A DNA stretch of 64,000 nt from Rhyzopertha dominica. Lineage: Eukaryota > Arthropoda > Insecta > Coleoptera > Bostrichidae. The stretch is from assembly GCA_025024175.1 (NCBI GenBank), contig QCXZ01000086.1, positions 14,102,245 through 14,166,244 of the forward strand, given 5' to 3'. The position numbers and the translations under genes are program-made. This document shows positions 42,050 to 53,003 of the stretch, one piece after another. Below the pieces are notes generated by a model. It was given only the letters and a program-made list of their open reading frames with translations, ran no database searches and was not told the origin of the DNA. Numbering within the stretch: the stretch's first letter is position 1; each line of letters opens with the position of its first letter.

Positions 42050-42684
42050 GTTAGAAAAGGAAAAATATATATTTTGACACCGTCATGNGTGGAAAATACC
42101 GAACAAGCCTTGCGAACGAATATATCCGTGGGGATATCTTCAGCCTGTTCAGTCGAGAAAAATTTTCTGTATATTTGGTGCGCGGGTTTACAAGATTCTT
42201 AAGGAGAGCAAAACGCNGTCACTTCGTTGTACCAGGTATCTATGGTTTCTTTAACGCCTTGCTACCACGTAGCTGGGCCCTCTATTAGCAGCATCGGGAG
42301 TCCGCGTAGAGCATTTTCGTCGCTAACGCACGAGCAATCTGTACGTTGTGACGGCGTCTATAAAGGCTTCCACGTCCTCATCCCTACGGCCGAGAAACGG
42401 GAACTGCATTTAACAAACTTGCCGTTTGCGGTAGAAGTAGCGGTCGATGAAGCTGGAGACGAACTTCTGGCTTCATTGAGGGGTTGTTGAACTTGCATTT
42501 GAACCCCTGCCAGCAGTTGTTGCAACATCTCTGCAGACATTTGCATAACAGGTTGATTCGCTTCCGCCATGATGGATTCTCTTTCAGCGTCGGTATTAGC
42601 AGGCCCGCTGTGTTGTCTTCGTTGGGAGTACTTTGTTAGGCGACGGTTTTTAATTCGCTCACTTCTTCTGATGCTCGCTAGCAT
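42050..42684 (-). pseudogene. Second gypsy-like gag N-terminal region (copy E)
   Basis: The 108-codon frame from 42684 has a basic start (RRSERIKNRRLTKYS). Helical segments follow (MSAEMLQQLLAGVQMQVQQP) and then FVKCSSRFSAVGMRTW, where the frame shifts. In another frame, a retrotransposon-gag motif (GPATWWQGVKETIDTWYNE) lies near 42210-42270 and TEQAEDIPTDIFVRKA near 42110-42150. It is a different gag from that at 40851-41520 and is accompanied upstream by a primer-binding-site-like sequence and LTR-like DNA. Confidence 0.65.
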
Positions 42685-42852
42685 CCGCTAACATATGTAG
42701 GACTTCTTTAGCCACCAGAAAATAATTGCTAACTAACGCGGCGCGGTAGAAATTAGCCAGCACCTTGTTTAAATGTGTATTTTGTTTCTTCCGTGGATGC
42801 TGCGATTGTGTTTGCTCACTTCACTGTTTTGTTTATGTCCGATACCACCCTC

Positions 42853-43078
42853 TAGTTGGGCGCCAGTTCAATATTGTGTTTATTATTAAAAATAAAACTC
42901 CGTTGTGGTTTCAAACCACATACAAACGCAAAACAAACAATTACAATAAACAAAAACTTAGATCTAGAAAATTAGAAAACCGTACAAAATTTTTCTACGC
43001 GTCCGCACTTGTACATCTATAAGTATTTGTTTATTTTATACTTATAATATAATACCTAATCAGTGTTTTGACAAAACT
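42853..43078 (-). promoter_or_regulatory. Primer-binding site and candidate 5' LTR of gag copy E
   Basis: On the minus strand TGGCGCCCAACTAG (complement of 42853-42866) matches the first eleven bases of a tRNA-Lys-type primer-binding site. Just upstream, 42865-43078 starts AGTTTTGTC and ends TTGAACT, giving AGTT..AACT ends like some errantivirus LTRs, about 214 bp. It contains AATAAA-type signals in minus sense. It does not match the 3' LTR at 34788-35103. The LTR limits were chosen by eye. Confidence 0.45.
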
Positions 43079-43099
43079 GAACAAATTCGCTTAGCTCAT

Positions 43100-44420
43100 G
43101 TACTACACTTGAATATGATGAAAGAGATGTAAATTGTTGCGGTTGCTGTTGAGGAAGGTTTTGTCAGAGGAACGTGTGGTGGTAAAAATGGCGGTGGCTG
43201 AACTTGGTGTACATGTTGATGTGGATATTGCATTGAAGGAGGAGTTAAAGTTATGGTGGAAGAATCTCGCAAATGACCCATTTTTAACCTTTGCACAGTC
43301 CACGTATTTCATTCGTGGCATAAGTCTCCGCGCTGTATTTTTTCCCAGTAGCAATGCAAAATGCTTGCGTAGCATCAGAAATATTTTCTGCAATCAAAAT
43401 TGCTCTGAAACCATTCTACAGCGTACGGCGGCCTTCTGCACCGATATTATGGTTTTTTCTCGAACATCAGCGCTAAACAACTTGCAAAACATGAAACTGA
43501 CAACAACGTTTTGCTACTTCGCCATATATGTTTAATTGCATTCCTCTCTGCATCGCTGCTATATGTGAGAAAAAGCCTTGGATAGTCCTGACCACCAAAA
43601 CTGTTATTGAGGCTATTTCTTAATAAAATGAATGCAGCTGTGTAGTCTTCCTCTGATTGTCCTTTGGTAACTAAAACAGCAACTGGCACAGCTCTTGATA
43701 TAATGTCCAGCCGCAACGCAAGAAGCTGAACTGCCAACAAAAATAATATTTTTGGCGAATTCTAATTGATGTGCTCTTTTCATCAGTTTAAAGATCATTA
43801 TGGCATCTTCTTGGAACTCAAGAACTACTCCGTTTTTCGAGTAGAGCTCTTTCTTTTTGTTTAGTATCTAAAAAAATTATTATATTTTTTTTCATTAAAC
43901 CCAACACACAAGTATCATACCTTTGCAACACTTGTACCAAATCAAGCTCCTAAATTTGCTGTTCTGAACTAATTAAACCAGTGCTGAACTGTTCGATATT
44001 TAGAATTATTCCGGCATTCGATAACTCTGGACTATTCATGCCTACTGCAGTTCTAATTTTGATGAATGAAAATTAATCGATTCATTTATGCCAAATCTAT
44101 CGTTGATATATGATTCGAAAAGCAGTTTAACATTGTTCCTAGGACGGTGTAACAATGCTGTTTCCGCTGTTGTAAGAGTATGATTGTGTTCATTTCTTAG
44201 TGGGACAACAGCTGGATAACCTTTGTATAGATACATTAATGTTAACATAGATACATTTATACTCAGTTAGTATCTATTTAATGGACACGTACCTTCAAAA
44301 ATGTGTCTTTTTTATGGTGTCATATTTTATTGTAACCACCATTTCAGCTCGACAACCTGTATTCTTTGATTTGCCTTTTTTGTTTTGTTCCGCTGCGGTC
44401 CTTTTATGATCACTATGGTG
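43100..44420 (-). pseudogene. Mutator-like (MULE/Phantom-type) transposase remnant
   Basis: Minus-strand pieces in order: a Cys/His-rich N-terminal region near 44290-44420 (DHKRTAAEQNKKGKS, then NTGCRAEM). A FLYWCH-like piece at 44042-44248 follows (VVPLRNEHNHTLTTAE and NDRFGINESINFH). A MULE domain lies at 43447-43740 (VLVTKGQSEEDYTAAFILLR, YPRLFLTYSSDAERNAIKHI). The second catalytic Asp region reads TYSSDAERNA. After several frameshifts a C-terminal part lies at 43103-43393 (MKYVDCAKVKNGS). The middle third is interrupted. The family is clear from the MULE domain; ends were not found. Confidence 0.75.
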
Positions 44421-44912
44421 GCAAATGAAAGTTTTTTTCTAAAAAGAGGACACATGTCAGTAAGCGTCAACGACAAGAATTCTCGATGTATATGCATGTA
44501 GATAATAATGCTCTGAATGCATTATCACCTATTACCTACCTGTGAGAAAAACTGAAAGAGCCTTAAAGGCTCGTCTTAACATACCAAGTAGTCGAGGTCT
44601 CTTCCTCATATCATGACAACCACTTGACCACATCATCTTCGGACCTAAACTTTCCCTATACAGTCCGTCAGAAACTTTTAACAGTTGCTCCATTTTACGT
44701 TATCTACTATACGTGCGCGATGTACCAGCGAGAACTGAGAACTGGGCGAGATCTGCGCGGCGGCGCGCGTGCGCATGCAACTAGAACATTCCGACCTGCA
44801 TTTCGGCATGATTCAAAATTCCGATCGTGATTTCGGCACATTTCGTTTTATTGGTTGGCAAATTGAAAAACGACCAATTACGTTACAACGGGTGCCGAAA
44901 AGCACACCGGAA

Positions 44913-45245
44913 TGTTAAAATGCTGCCGGGCTAACGGACCTGCGACCGGGCCACGACTGCTACACCACTATACACAACACGACAGCTCGCACGACTCTGA
45001 CGACGCGACTCTTTCGGCGGACCGGTCCGCTTGTGAATGGGGGGCTTAAACTTGAGAGCTGACGCTTTCATTGCGCAGTGAACGCAACTCATATACTAGG
45101 GAGGCACTACTGTGTTAGCCACTTATGACCTAGGATAGAGTCTCATCGAAGACGTTCGAGAAACTCTCTGTGCGCAAGATGAACAATAAACATCTATTTT
45201 GCTCAATTCGTTCGAACTTTAGTTCTAATTGGGATTCTTCAGGCA
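44913..45245 (+). mobile_element. Candidate solo LTR with 4-bp target duplication
   Basis: The segment begins TGTTAAAATG and ends CTTCAGGCA. It is flanked on both sides by GGAA (44909-44912 and 45246-45249). An AATAAA lies at 45185-45190, about 55 bases before the 3' end, which fits the R-U5 part of an LTR. Strand is inferred from the AATAAA. No internal sequence remains. The ends and duplication were found together by eye, so chance agreement is possible. Confidence 0.4.
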
Positions 45246-45376
45246 GGAATACCGTATGAATTGACCATAGTAGACTGTCGCCTAAATTTCGGTGTGGGGA
45301 ACGCTTGAACTTGAAAGCGCGCTGTAAACGTTAGCTGTCAATTTTCGTAACGACTGGCGGTTTCCCTGCAAACGAG

Positions 45377-46250
45377 TTATAACTGGATTGTGAAGTACTT
45401 GGCGTTAAAGTCCTGGATTTGACAAAATTTGATGTTGTGTATCTGTAATTGTTCCAGTTTCCGGACTATGTTGGCTATTAGTATCCTGATCGGAACACAA
45501 TGCTGGTGGTTTAAATCTTTATATTTCGCCACGGTTATACAGAGATCTTGAGAGTAACAAGGCAACAAATGTGTTGATTGCTTTCGAAGGTTTTTGTACA
45601 TCCCACCGGCCTAAAACTGTCATCTGTATCCAATGACTCCTTGCAGTCATGCTCATAAACGTTTTCTTTTTTAAATTAAAACCAACACAATTTTGAAATA
45701 AAACCGAGCTGAATATCAGCAAAGGTGTTCCGGTCAAAAAATATTGGTCTGAATATCTTACACGTTATAACATTTATCATCCTTTTTTCTGGCACTTCTT
45801 GCAATAGCTTTCCAGTCTCCTGGTCAAAGCGCTTTTTCTACTCTTTTAAACACAGTGCCAATAGCGGAGTGTATCGATTTGCACTCCATTTCGCTGTTGC
45901 TTGACGTCAAAAATTTAATGTGGTATTTGATGCGCTTCATAATTTGCATTCATCTCTTCGCTTGGGTTAGTTTCACCACTGAATGCCACACAAACCCGAC
46001 ACTGATCTTTCCTTGTTTTGTAAAATCCTAGATTGAAAAGTGTTCCAATAAGTGAACAACTTTGCTGTTGGCTTTCTGTTATCTTTATACCACCTAATGT
46101 TGTAGATCCTCTACAAGGTAGCTAAATTCATAGATGCATCCAAATACACATGTAAATTGCTGAATGTTCAATATTATGTCCTGCATTATACTAGTATCCA
46201 AAGATTTCCATCGCATGTTGCAATACGTGATGGGCGCGTAGAATACGCTA
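45377..46250 (-). pseudogene. DDE-type insect transposase remnant of an unnamed family
   Basis: Minus frames give FYKTRKDQCRVCVAF near 45990-46035 and MECKSIHSAIGTVFKRVEKA near 45850-45910. PGDWKAIARSARKK follows, then a run down to 45377 with other frames. Proteins with KDQC-x-x-C followed about 150 residues later by a 'D/E-S-x-H-x-x-I' segment are repeated in many insect genomes as uncharacterised transposases. I recall that pattern but cannot name the superfamily. Many stops and missing segments. No terminal repeats seen. Confidence 0.45.
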
Positions 46251-47602
46251 TTATCTACGCGTAAATAATGTAATATTCTACTTTGAAAGTCTACTGCAGA
46301 AAATAGCTTTGTGTAGATAAACAGAGATCTAGGTATATTAAGCTTTTTAATAATGTTCGTTATCGATACTGCTTAAAACGCTTCAACGTCAATATTATTT
46401 TGTACATTGTTATTTTTATTCATTGTTAACTAAACGAAATATTACCTCAACTAGAAAAATGTCTAAATAACAATAACAAATTTGTTTGGACATATGTTAA
46501 TTAGGGCCAGAAAACCGGGTTAAGCGGGACAAGCGTGCTGTCAAAAGCACTTTGGAGCCCTCAACCAGTGAAAGAGACTCATCAATGACTGTAAACTGTG
46601 ATTACCTTTCTAAGGAAAAAAATCAATTTGTATGTAAAGCAGTTTGTATATGCGGTTCCGAATTTGATAGCATGCCAAAAATAGGCTTCTAGGTAATATA
46701 ATCCTGGGTGGAAAAAATACATATCTGCTGCTACATATGCTGTCTGCACCGCAACCAACTACAGGTAGATCTATTTCGCTGTTGTCAGTGTAGTTTAGGG
46801 CTAATGTAGACAGCATGGGATAGAACTGGTCTTGCCCATATACCAAAGGCTTGGTATATGATTTGGTGGCGTGAGAACCTGTTGCCAGGTTGATGTATGC
46901 GGGTGCATGCCAACTAGTCAGATTACAGGTCACTTTCTTTAGGAAGCATTACCCATTAAGGCAACTAGGTGGCCTTCATTCTGAGTTCATTGCAACAGAT
47001 GGCATTGCCATCTATTTTTTTACTGAAAGGCAAAACTTCAAAACATGTTTTGTCTTTTGTGTCCAAAGAAGTAAAAAAAACATTTCGATACCATGATGAT
47101 TTACTAAAATATGTTACGTATTTGTAATTACATTGTATAAACACTGTCTAAAGTTTAAAAAAATTAAAGAATTTGATACATAAAGAAGGCAACAAAACAG
47201 AAAAATTCGAAACAAAATAATTTCCATTAGTTTTAGCGTGTAGCTAATACACTTTAGCTATAATATACTCGTCTTTTATTTACAATTTAAAATCCACGCC
47301 AAAATGCTTTATCTACATTTTCTACGCGTGTACCGTAGAAAATTATAATTTACGCGTAAATGCCCAGCACTGGCTGCAATATTCTCTTTTGATCGCTTCT
47401 TCATATCAAGATCCACAAGACCTTTTTTAATTCCTATTGTGTTTAAAAACATGTTTTTGCAAACTTTTTATCGCTTCTTATCAATCGGAAGATAGTAATC
47501 CATTGAATAATTTTGTCTGGATTCATGTTGAGTTGTTTTGGTTTTTTCTTTTTTTTTGAGTTGACATGAATAAAATCACGTCGGCGTGTATAATCACTAA
47601 TT
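46251..47602. other. AT-rich, no gene supported
   Basis: A 107-codon minus frame (46610-46933) is open, but I recognise no motif (ALNYTDNSEIDLPVVGCGAD). It might extend the transposase remnant at 45377-46250. The rest has only short frames. Confidence 0.4.
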
Positions 47603-47908
47603 CAGCGTTTCTCAACCTGGGAGTCGCGACCCCAAGGGGGGGTCGCCTTCTTGAACAAGGGGGGTCGCGTACTGTCAAAAAATAAGACCAGTATATAAAT
47701 CATCCGATTATTGAAAATAAAGTATCAGTTTTTTTTTTAAATTCCACTGAAGTTTAACAACATTAAATAGATATCAGTTTACCGGGCAGTAGCAACCTAA
47801 TTCCAACAGAATAAATAGTTCATTATAGTGAGGCGGGGTCCCATACTACATTTCGTAATTTTTTCGCTATTTAGGGGGTCGCGACATCAAAAAGGTTGAG
47901 AAACAATC
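47603..47908. mobile_element. SPIN-like hAT MITE, 306 bp
   Basis: The left end CAGCGTTTCTCAACCTGGGA and the right end AGGTTGAGAAACAATC are near inverted repeats. The inner TCGCGACCCC/GGGGTCGCGAC continues the repeat. The CAGNGNTTCTCAACC..GTCGCGACCC end resembles the SPIN and related hAT families. Adjacent 8-mers CACTAATT (47595-47602) and TTCTAATT (47909-47916) agree in six positions, as expected for an old hAT 8-bp duplication. No coding capacity. Confidence 0.78.
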
Positions 47909-47916
47909 TTCTAATT

Positions 47917-48894
47917 TAATTAAGTCTATTTTAATATGCTGATACAGAGCTTTATGACCAAATTGAAGCATATGACATCAGTGTTAAAATATATTTTCAA
48001 CATGGGAAGAATAGTCTGGCGGAAGACAAGCTAAAGAAATATAATATAGCAAGGTCAAGGAACAAAATATATAGTGACAGCGATCTATCCGTCTATCTCA
48101 TAGTCGTCAGTATACAATAGGAGAGGAAATATTGTCTTACCTGCAAAACGTGTCTATATCTTTTTTTCCATAATTGTGATTGTATGATATTTGTTATGGC
48201 AATGTTGGAATTATGTAGTTCTACCTATGTAAAAATCCGATATGATGTCCATAAGACAAAATGAAGTTGGACATGACAAACAAAAGATGACGATCATTCA
48301 ATTCAGCATAAAAAGCTGCCTTAAGGGTGTTAAAGAAATTAAGAAGATACAAAGAATAAAACTGCGAGCAACTTTCTAAGCTGTAGTTCACTTTTATTTT
48401 AATTTTTAAGCAAACCGCTAAATATAAATTCATAATTTTTTTAGATTATTAAAAACTATTAAAATATACAATCCTGTATACTACAAATTAAGAATTTATA
48501 AATGATGTTGTTAGAAAGCTAAGTTTTGCAGTGGAAAGAATTACCTACAGTTATCTCTTTAAACTATATAACACTTAATTTGTCGGATGCCAAAGCATGT
48601 CGCCGTTTAAAATATTGATTTTAAATTTACAGAAGTTTTAGAATAATTATTATGCAGATTGTGACCCTTAGTGAGACAATATAATTAGAGGACAGTAGGT
48701 TAAGTAAAACAAGCAAGTTAGTGTATATTTGTTTTTAAAAACAATTTACATTTAAAACTATTATCAGAACAACATTAAATATAAGCACAAAATAAAATAA
48801 AAAAAAACAATAAATTAATACTTATTAATTTTATTAGGATCAGAATAGGAACAAACATTACAACATTTTAAAGTCTACACAGTATTAATAATGT
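47917..48894. other. AT-rich, no gene supported
   Basis: Only short chance frames. No repeats or RNA genes recognised. Confidence 0.5.
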
Positions 48895-49595
48895 AACCAC
48901 CTTCACTGTCTATGCATCCCTGCAGGCGCTTTCGCATACAATTTATTAACTTGGAACACAGATCCGTAGCCTCCAACACTCTGCTGATTCTCCAGCACCT
49001 TACCGTGGCAGCCCACAAGTTTTCTGTGCGGTGCGGTGAGTGAGCAGGTCAGTCGAGGACCTCTATATATCCGTTATCCCGGNACCACGTTTGCTGCAAT
49101 ATATGTGGGACTGTTGTCCTGTACAAAAACCATGTTTTCCATTCCGCTTCTGGATACAAAGCTATTACTGAAGGCAGCAAAGCTTCTTCTAAGATTTCAA
49201 TGTAGGATGCAATTGTAAATCTGGGAGGCGATACCCTGACGAGCTCTCCAGGACCTGCATGAGACATCCAGCTCCAATATCCTTGTGAAACTCTGCCACT
49301 TCGAGGGGTTAGTAAAACGAATTCTTCGTTGAGGCGAGTCCCTTTCTTTCTCCACAAACGAAGTTTAGTTTCCTGGGATGTAGAAAATGTTTTTCATCGC
49401 TGAATATAACGCAGTCCCAGTTTCTGCGTATATTTTCTCGGCAAAAATTCAATCGCCTCCTCTTTTCTTCAATTGTCAATAACGTGGTGACGTAAGCCTC
49501 TTTAGTTTAACCGTTTCCTTATTGTTCTTGGATTAATGTTAATTTGTAATTCTTCATATATTCGCACGTTATCAGTAAATGGAGTATTACGAGCA
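48895..49595 (-). pseudogene. Tc1-like transposase remnant
   Basis: Minus-strand pieces run from an HTH-like stretch (VRIYEELQININPRTIRKRL, about 49510-49590) through DCVIFSDEKHF (first catalytic Asp). Next come WRKKGTRLNEEFVL and SGRVSQGYWSWMSHAGPGEL, SYIEILEEALLPSV and RDNGYIEVLD, and finally ENLWA with the last Glu at about 48995. The QDN motif of the second Asp has been lost through a frame change near 49110-49130. It ends CIDSEGGYIINTV, the normal C-terminus. At 49595 it abuts the end of the gypsy RNase H block. Confidence 0.8.
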
Positions 49596-49599
49596 AAGA

Positions 49600-51029
49600 C
49601 AACGCTTTCGTTGTCTTGCTCAACCGTTGTGCGTCGTTTCGGTCCAGGATGGACAGATTGTAGACAAGTCTCGATTAGACTCCGACGGGAACTGCACGGG
49701 ACAACGCGTCTGGGACGTGTTACTGCTGGCCGCGCCGATGCAGCAGCTCGAAATCATGACCCTGCAACTGTAAAGCCCATCTCCCCAATCTCCCTGAAGG
49801 CTCTTTTAAGTTAGCCATCCATCGCAGACTAGAATTATCCGTAACGACCTGAAACCTGCTCCCCTCAATGTATGGCCGGAATTTCTTTATTGCCCAAAGA
49901 ACCGCCAGGCAGTCTAATTCCGTAGCACAGTATTTACTTTCGCACGTTGTCAAGGTACGACTGGCATATGCAACGTCCTTCTCCCCTTCATCAAAATTCT
50001 GTACCAGTACGGCACCCAACGCCTTCTGACTGGCGTCGGTTTGGACAATAAATCGCCGATTAAAGTGCGGACAAGTCAAAATCGGGGCTGTGACGAGGCA
50101 TTGTTTGAGATCCAAGAAGGCCTGTTCAGTTTCCGCGGTCCATTTGAACTGCTTTCTCTTCTTGGTCAGGTTAGTCAAAGGGGCCACCTTTTCAGCGAAA
50201 TGAGGAACAAAACGCCTATAAAATGAAGCTAACCCCAAAAAGCGCCGTACTTCCGTGACCTTGGTTGGCGTGGGAAATCCCATGACCCCCGCAACCTTAT
50301 CTGGATCCACCCGCAGCCCCTCTCGGTCTACGACGTACCCTAGGTAACGTAACTGTGGCTTTACGAACTCGCATTTCTCTTGATTGACGGTCAATCCTGC
50401 CGCTGCCAACCTCTCGAAGATACATTTCAATAAACGGATATGGGATTCAAAATCCGGGGTTGCCAAAATTATGTCGTTCAGATAAATGAACACATGTGGC
50501 TCTAAATCATGCCCGAGTGCCTGATCGACAAAACGTTGCCACGTAGCCGGAGCGTTATGTAATCCAAAGGGCAAACGCGTGAATTGGAACAAACCACGCC
50601 CTGGAACAGTGAAGGAAGTTTTTCCTTGCTAGCCGAATCCAACGGTATTTGCCAGTAGGCGCTCTTAAGATCGATTGACGACAAAAAGCGGGCATTTCTC
50701 AACCGGTCCAAAATCATTGAGATGTATGGTATTGCATAAGCGTCTCTCTTGGTTACCTGGTTCAAAGCACGGAAATCTATACAAAAAGGGTATGTCCCGT
50801 CCTTCTTTTTAATTAGCACCACAGGTGACGACCAAGGCGAATGCGAAGGTTCCACCACACCAAGCTCTAGCATTTTGTCCAATTCCTCATTCATCACTTC
50901 CTGTAAATAAGGCGACACCGGGTAATACCGTTGTTTTATGGGGGCTGCGTCCCCCGTATCAATGACATGAGCTACACCTTTGGCGCAAGCCAAACCTGTT
51001 CCCATCCTTTGAAAACCCTCGGCAACCAA
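49600..51029 (-). pseudogene. Ty3/gypsy RT-RNase H (copy C), YLND active site
   Basis: Two frames (50502-51029 and 49720-50592) cover the RT: SPWSSPVVLIKKKDGTYPFC, LSSIDLKSAYWQIPLDSASK, then LPFGLHNAPATWQRFVDQAL. The catalytic box reads YLND at 50473-50484, where the second residue pair should be DD; the codon is AAC. The RNase H part follows with FIVQTDASQKALGAVLVQNF, CATELDCLAVLWAIKKF and NSSLRWMANLKEPSG, ending at about 49600 with PDALSR. A frameshift near 50590-50620 separates finger and palm. Integrase is absent because the element is cut by Tc1-like sequence at 49595. Confidence 0.88.
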
Positions 51030-51675
51030 GCCGGCGTTGTTCCCCCGATATCTCCAGCTTTGTCGTAACAGTCCTGCCGGAATTCAGGCACAATATCCAT
51101 CTCCTTCCAGAAATCGATCCCCAAAATAAGATCCATATCGACTTCGGGCACAACCAAACAATTTATAACCCTAACCTTGTTCTCCAAGGATATCGGAAGA
51201 TCAACGCTACCCACGACTTGGGGTCGCTGCCCATTAGCTACAGTGACAACCGATGAGTCGCAGCGCCGCAGACGGATGTCTCCCAAATTACAAAGATTTG
51301 ACCAGCCCCTACCACCAATAATTGAAACTGACGCACCCGAATCCAACAAGCCACAGAAACAAACATCATACACCATAACAGTCAAATATGGCCGAGGATC
51401 ATTCCCCCTACTTCGGAAAACATAACTCAAGTCCCCAAAATCCCTAAATCCCGAGCGACGACCAACAACCCCCCCCTATCGAGTTGGAGCTCCTCAACGG
51501 CGCCCGGTAGCAACGCCGTCGCCGGAGTTTTCCGAACACTTCGAGCATTCAAGTTTAGAAACCCCATCTCGACCACAAGAGAAACAGAACTTCCGAGTTC
51601 TTGGGCGCCGACAATCTGTGAATCGGTGTCCCGGTGACGAGCAATTCCAGCACACTTGCTGCTGACCCTCAACAC
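50972..51675 (-). pseudogene. Gypsy (copy C) zinc knuckles and protease
   Basis: Two overlapping frames. 51427-51675 has CWNCSSPGHRFTDC, a complete CCHC knuckle, followed by CFSCGRDGVSKLEC, a degenerate second one. 50972-51430 has CGLLDSGASVSIIGG with the retropepsin Asp-Ser-Gly, and DMDLILGIDFWKEM, the second conserved motif. Spacing between DSG and LGIDF fits a complete protease. The frame overlaps the start of RT, and a frameshift there breaks pol. Confidence 0.85.
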
Positions 51676-51683
51676 CCATTAAT

Positions 51684-52801
51684 CTAGGTGAGTTTCCCGG
51701 TTCCTGGACACTCTGCAGGGGCTGTACGACAGGCCAGATCNGGTTCCAATAGACTGCACCTGTTCGTCGGAGGTGGACAATTATTATTAGCTAATTGGCG
51801 GTTGATCTCCAACTTCTTGCATAGTGCTCTGAGCTCCTCNAACGTCCTGTACTCCGCTAACCCTAAACTATGAATATAATAAGGGTGTATATTCCTTCGG
51901 CACACGCCCAATTTCTTGGCCTCGCTAGGTTCCGACGGTAGTCTTCTAAAGAGGTTTATCATGCAGGCGAAGTAGCTACCCACGCTCTCGGCCGCACCTC
52001 GAGTCCGTTGATGTATCTCTTTCCACAAGTGACGCTCGTAGTCATACGGTTGATATTCAGCTCTTAACTGGCACTCGAAGTCACTCCACGACTTTATATA
52101 GCTTTTCACCGCTCTAAACCAAATAAGGGCGGGGCCCCGCAACAAATCAACAACAGAGTTAAGCAACTCTCCCCGGCTAATGTTGCTCGCTAACCTCTTT
52201 CCTCAACTTCCTCCAAGAATGCAGCGACGCTGGGGCCTACGCTATCCCCTGTAAGGTACAGTTGCCATTGGCGCTGGGACCACTGATTTTTGTGCACATT
52301 TACCACAGTTCTTAAAGCTTGCTGTGTGTCTCCGGCCTTACCATGAGGTGGTGATACAGCCTCGTCCACGTCAGGTCCGGCCGAGTTAGCAATGTCATCA
52401 ATCTTTACCTCAAGCGCCGCCAACCGACCCACCAGATTCTCAACCGCTTGCAATAAATTCGCATTATCCGGCTCATTATCTATCTTCAATCTGTGTATGC
52501 GCCCATATAGATGTTTTAATTTACTGTCTAAGTATCGCGTTGAGCTTTTATCGATACCCTCAAGCTGTGCTACGTAAGCCTCCAAAGTCTCAAGTTTCCC
52601 AGCCACAACCTCAACCTCACTCAACGGCGCAGGCCTAAAATCGTCCGCCTCCGGTGGTTCCCCGAACGACTCCGTACGTAGAATGTCCGACAACTGCCTC
52701 ATACTCTGAACTGTCTCACCCTGAATGTTTGCAAAACCCCTTACTCTCAGCTCATAAATCAACTCGTCCCTCAACAACCTACTTGGGTCCATCTTCAACA
52801 A
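51684..52801 (-). pseudogene. Gypsy (copy C) gag
   Basis: The 203-codon frame from 52801 opens MDPSRLLRDELIYELRVRG, the usual N-terminus of this gypsy lineage. It has a coiled-coil-like middle (KLETLEAYVAQLEGI and LQAVENLVGRLAALEVKIDD). After a frameshift at about 52166-52190, the 160-codon frame gives the capsid domain (VDLLRGPALIWFRAVKSYIK, SWSDFECQLRAEYQPYDYE, RHLWKEIHQRTRG). Two Ns lie in the last part. The knuckles follow in 51427-51675. The Met at about 52793 is next to the leader after the primer-binding site, so it is the likely native start. Confidence 0.88.
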
Positions 52802-52980
52802 ACCTAAAACCCAACCTTACCGAACCAAACCTTAAAAAAGTACCTACTTCCTCGCACACAACGTGAAACTTCCTACCAAGCAACCAGCCCTCGATATAAG
52901 TACCTTACCGAGAAATAACGAGAAAAACAAATTATAACAACACTAAATACTTAAGTTGGACACTCAATTTCCCCAAAAAG

Positions 52981-53003
52981 GCCCCACGTTGGGCGCCAAT
53001 TTA
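52981..53003 (-). promoter_or_regulatory. tRNA-Lys-type primer-binding site and LTR junction
   Basis: On the minus strand the 18 bases complementary to 52981-52998 (TGGCGCCCAACGTGGGGC) equal the primer-binding site known for tRNA-Lys-primed retroelements. Five bases further, at 53004, the plus strand reads TGTGACG, so the minus-strand LTR ends CGTCACA. This fixes the 5' end of the gag-pol of copy C. Confidence 0.85.

Noticed and set aside
34788..43078. 34788-35103 and 42865-43078 as the two LTRs of one provirus
   Set aside because: The two sequences do not match internally; only the short AGTT..AACT ends are alike.
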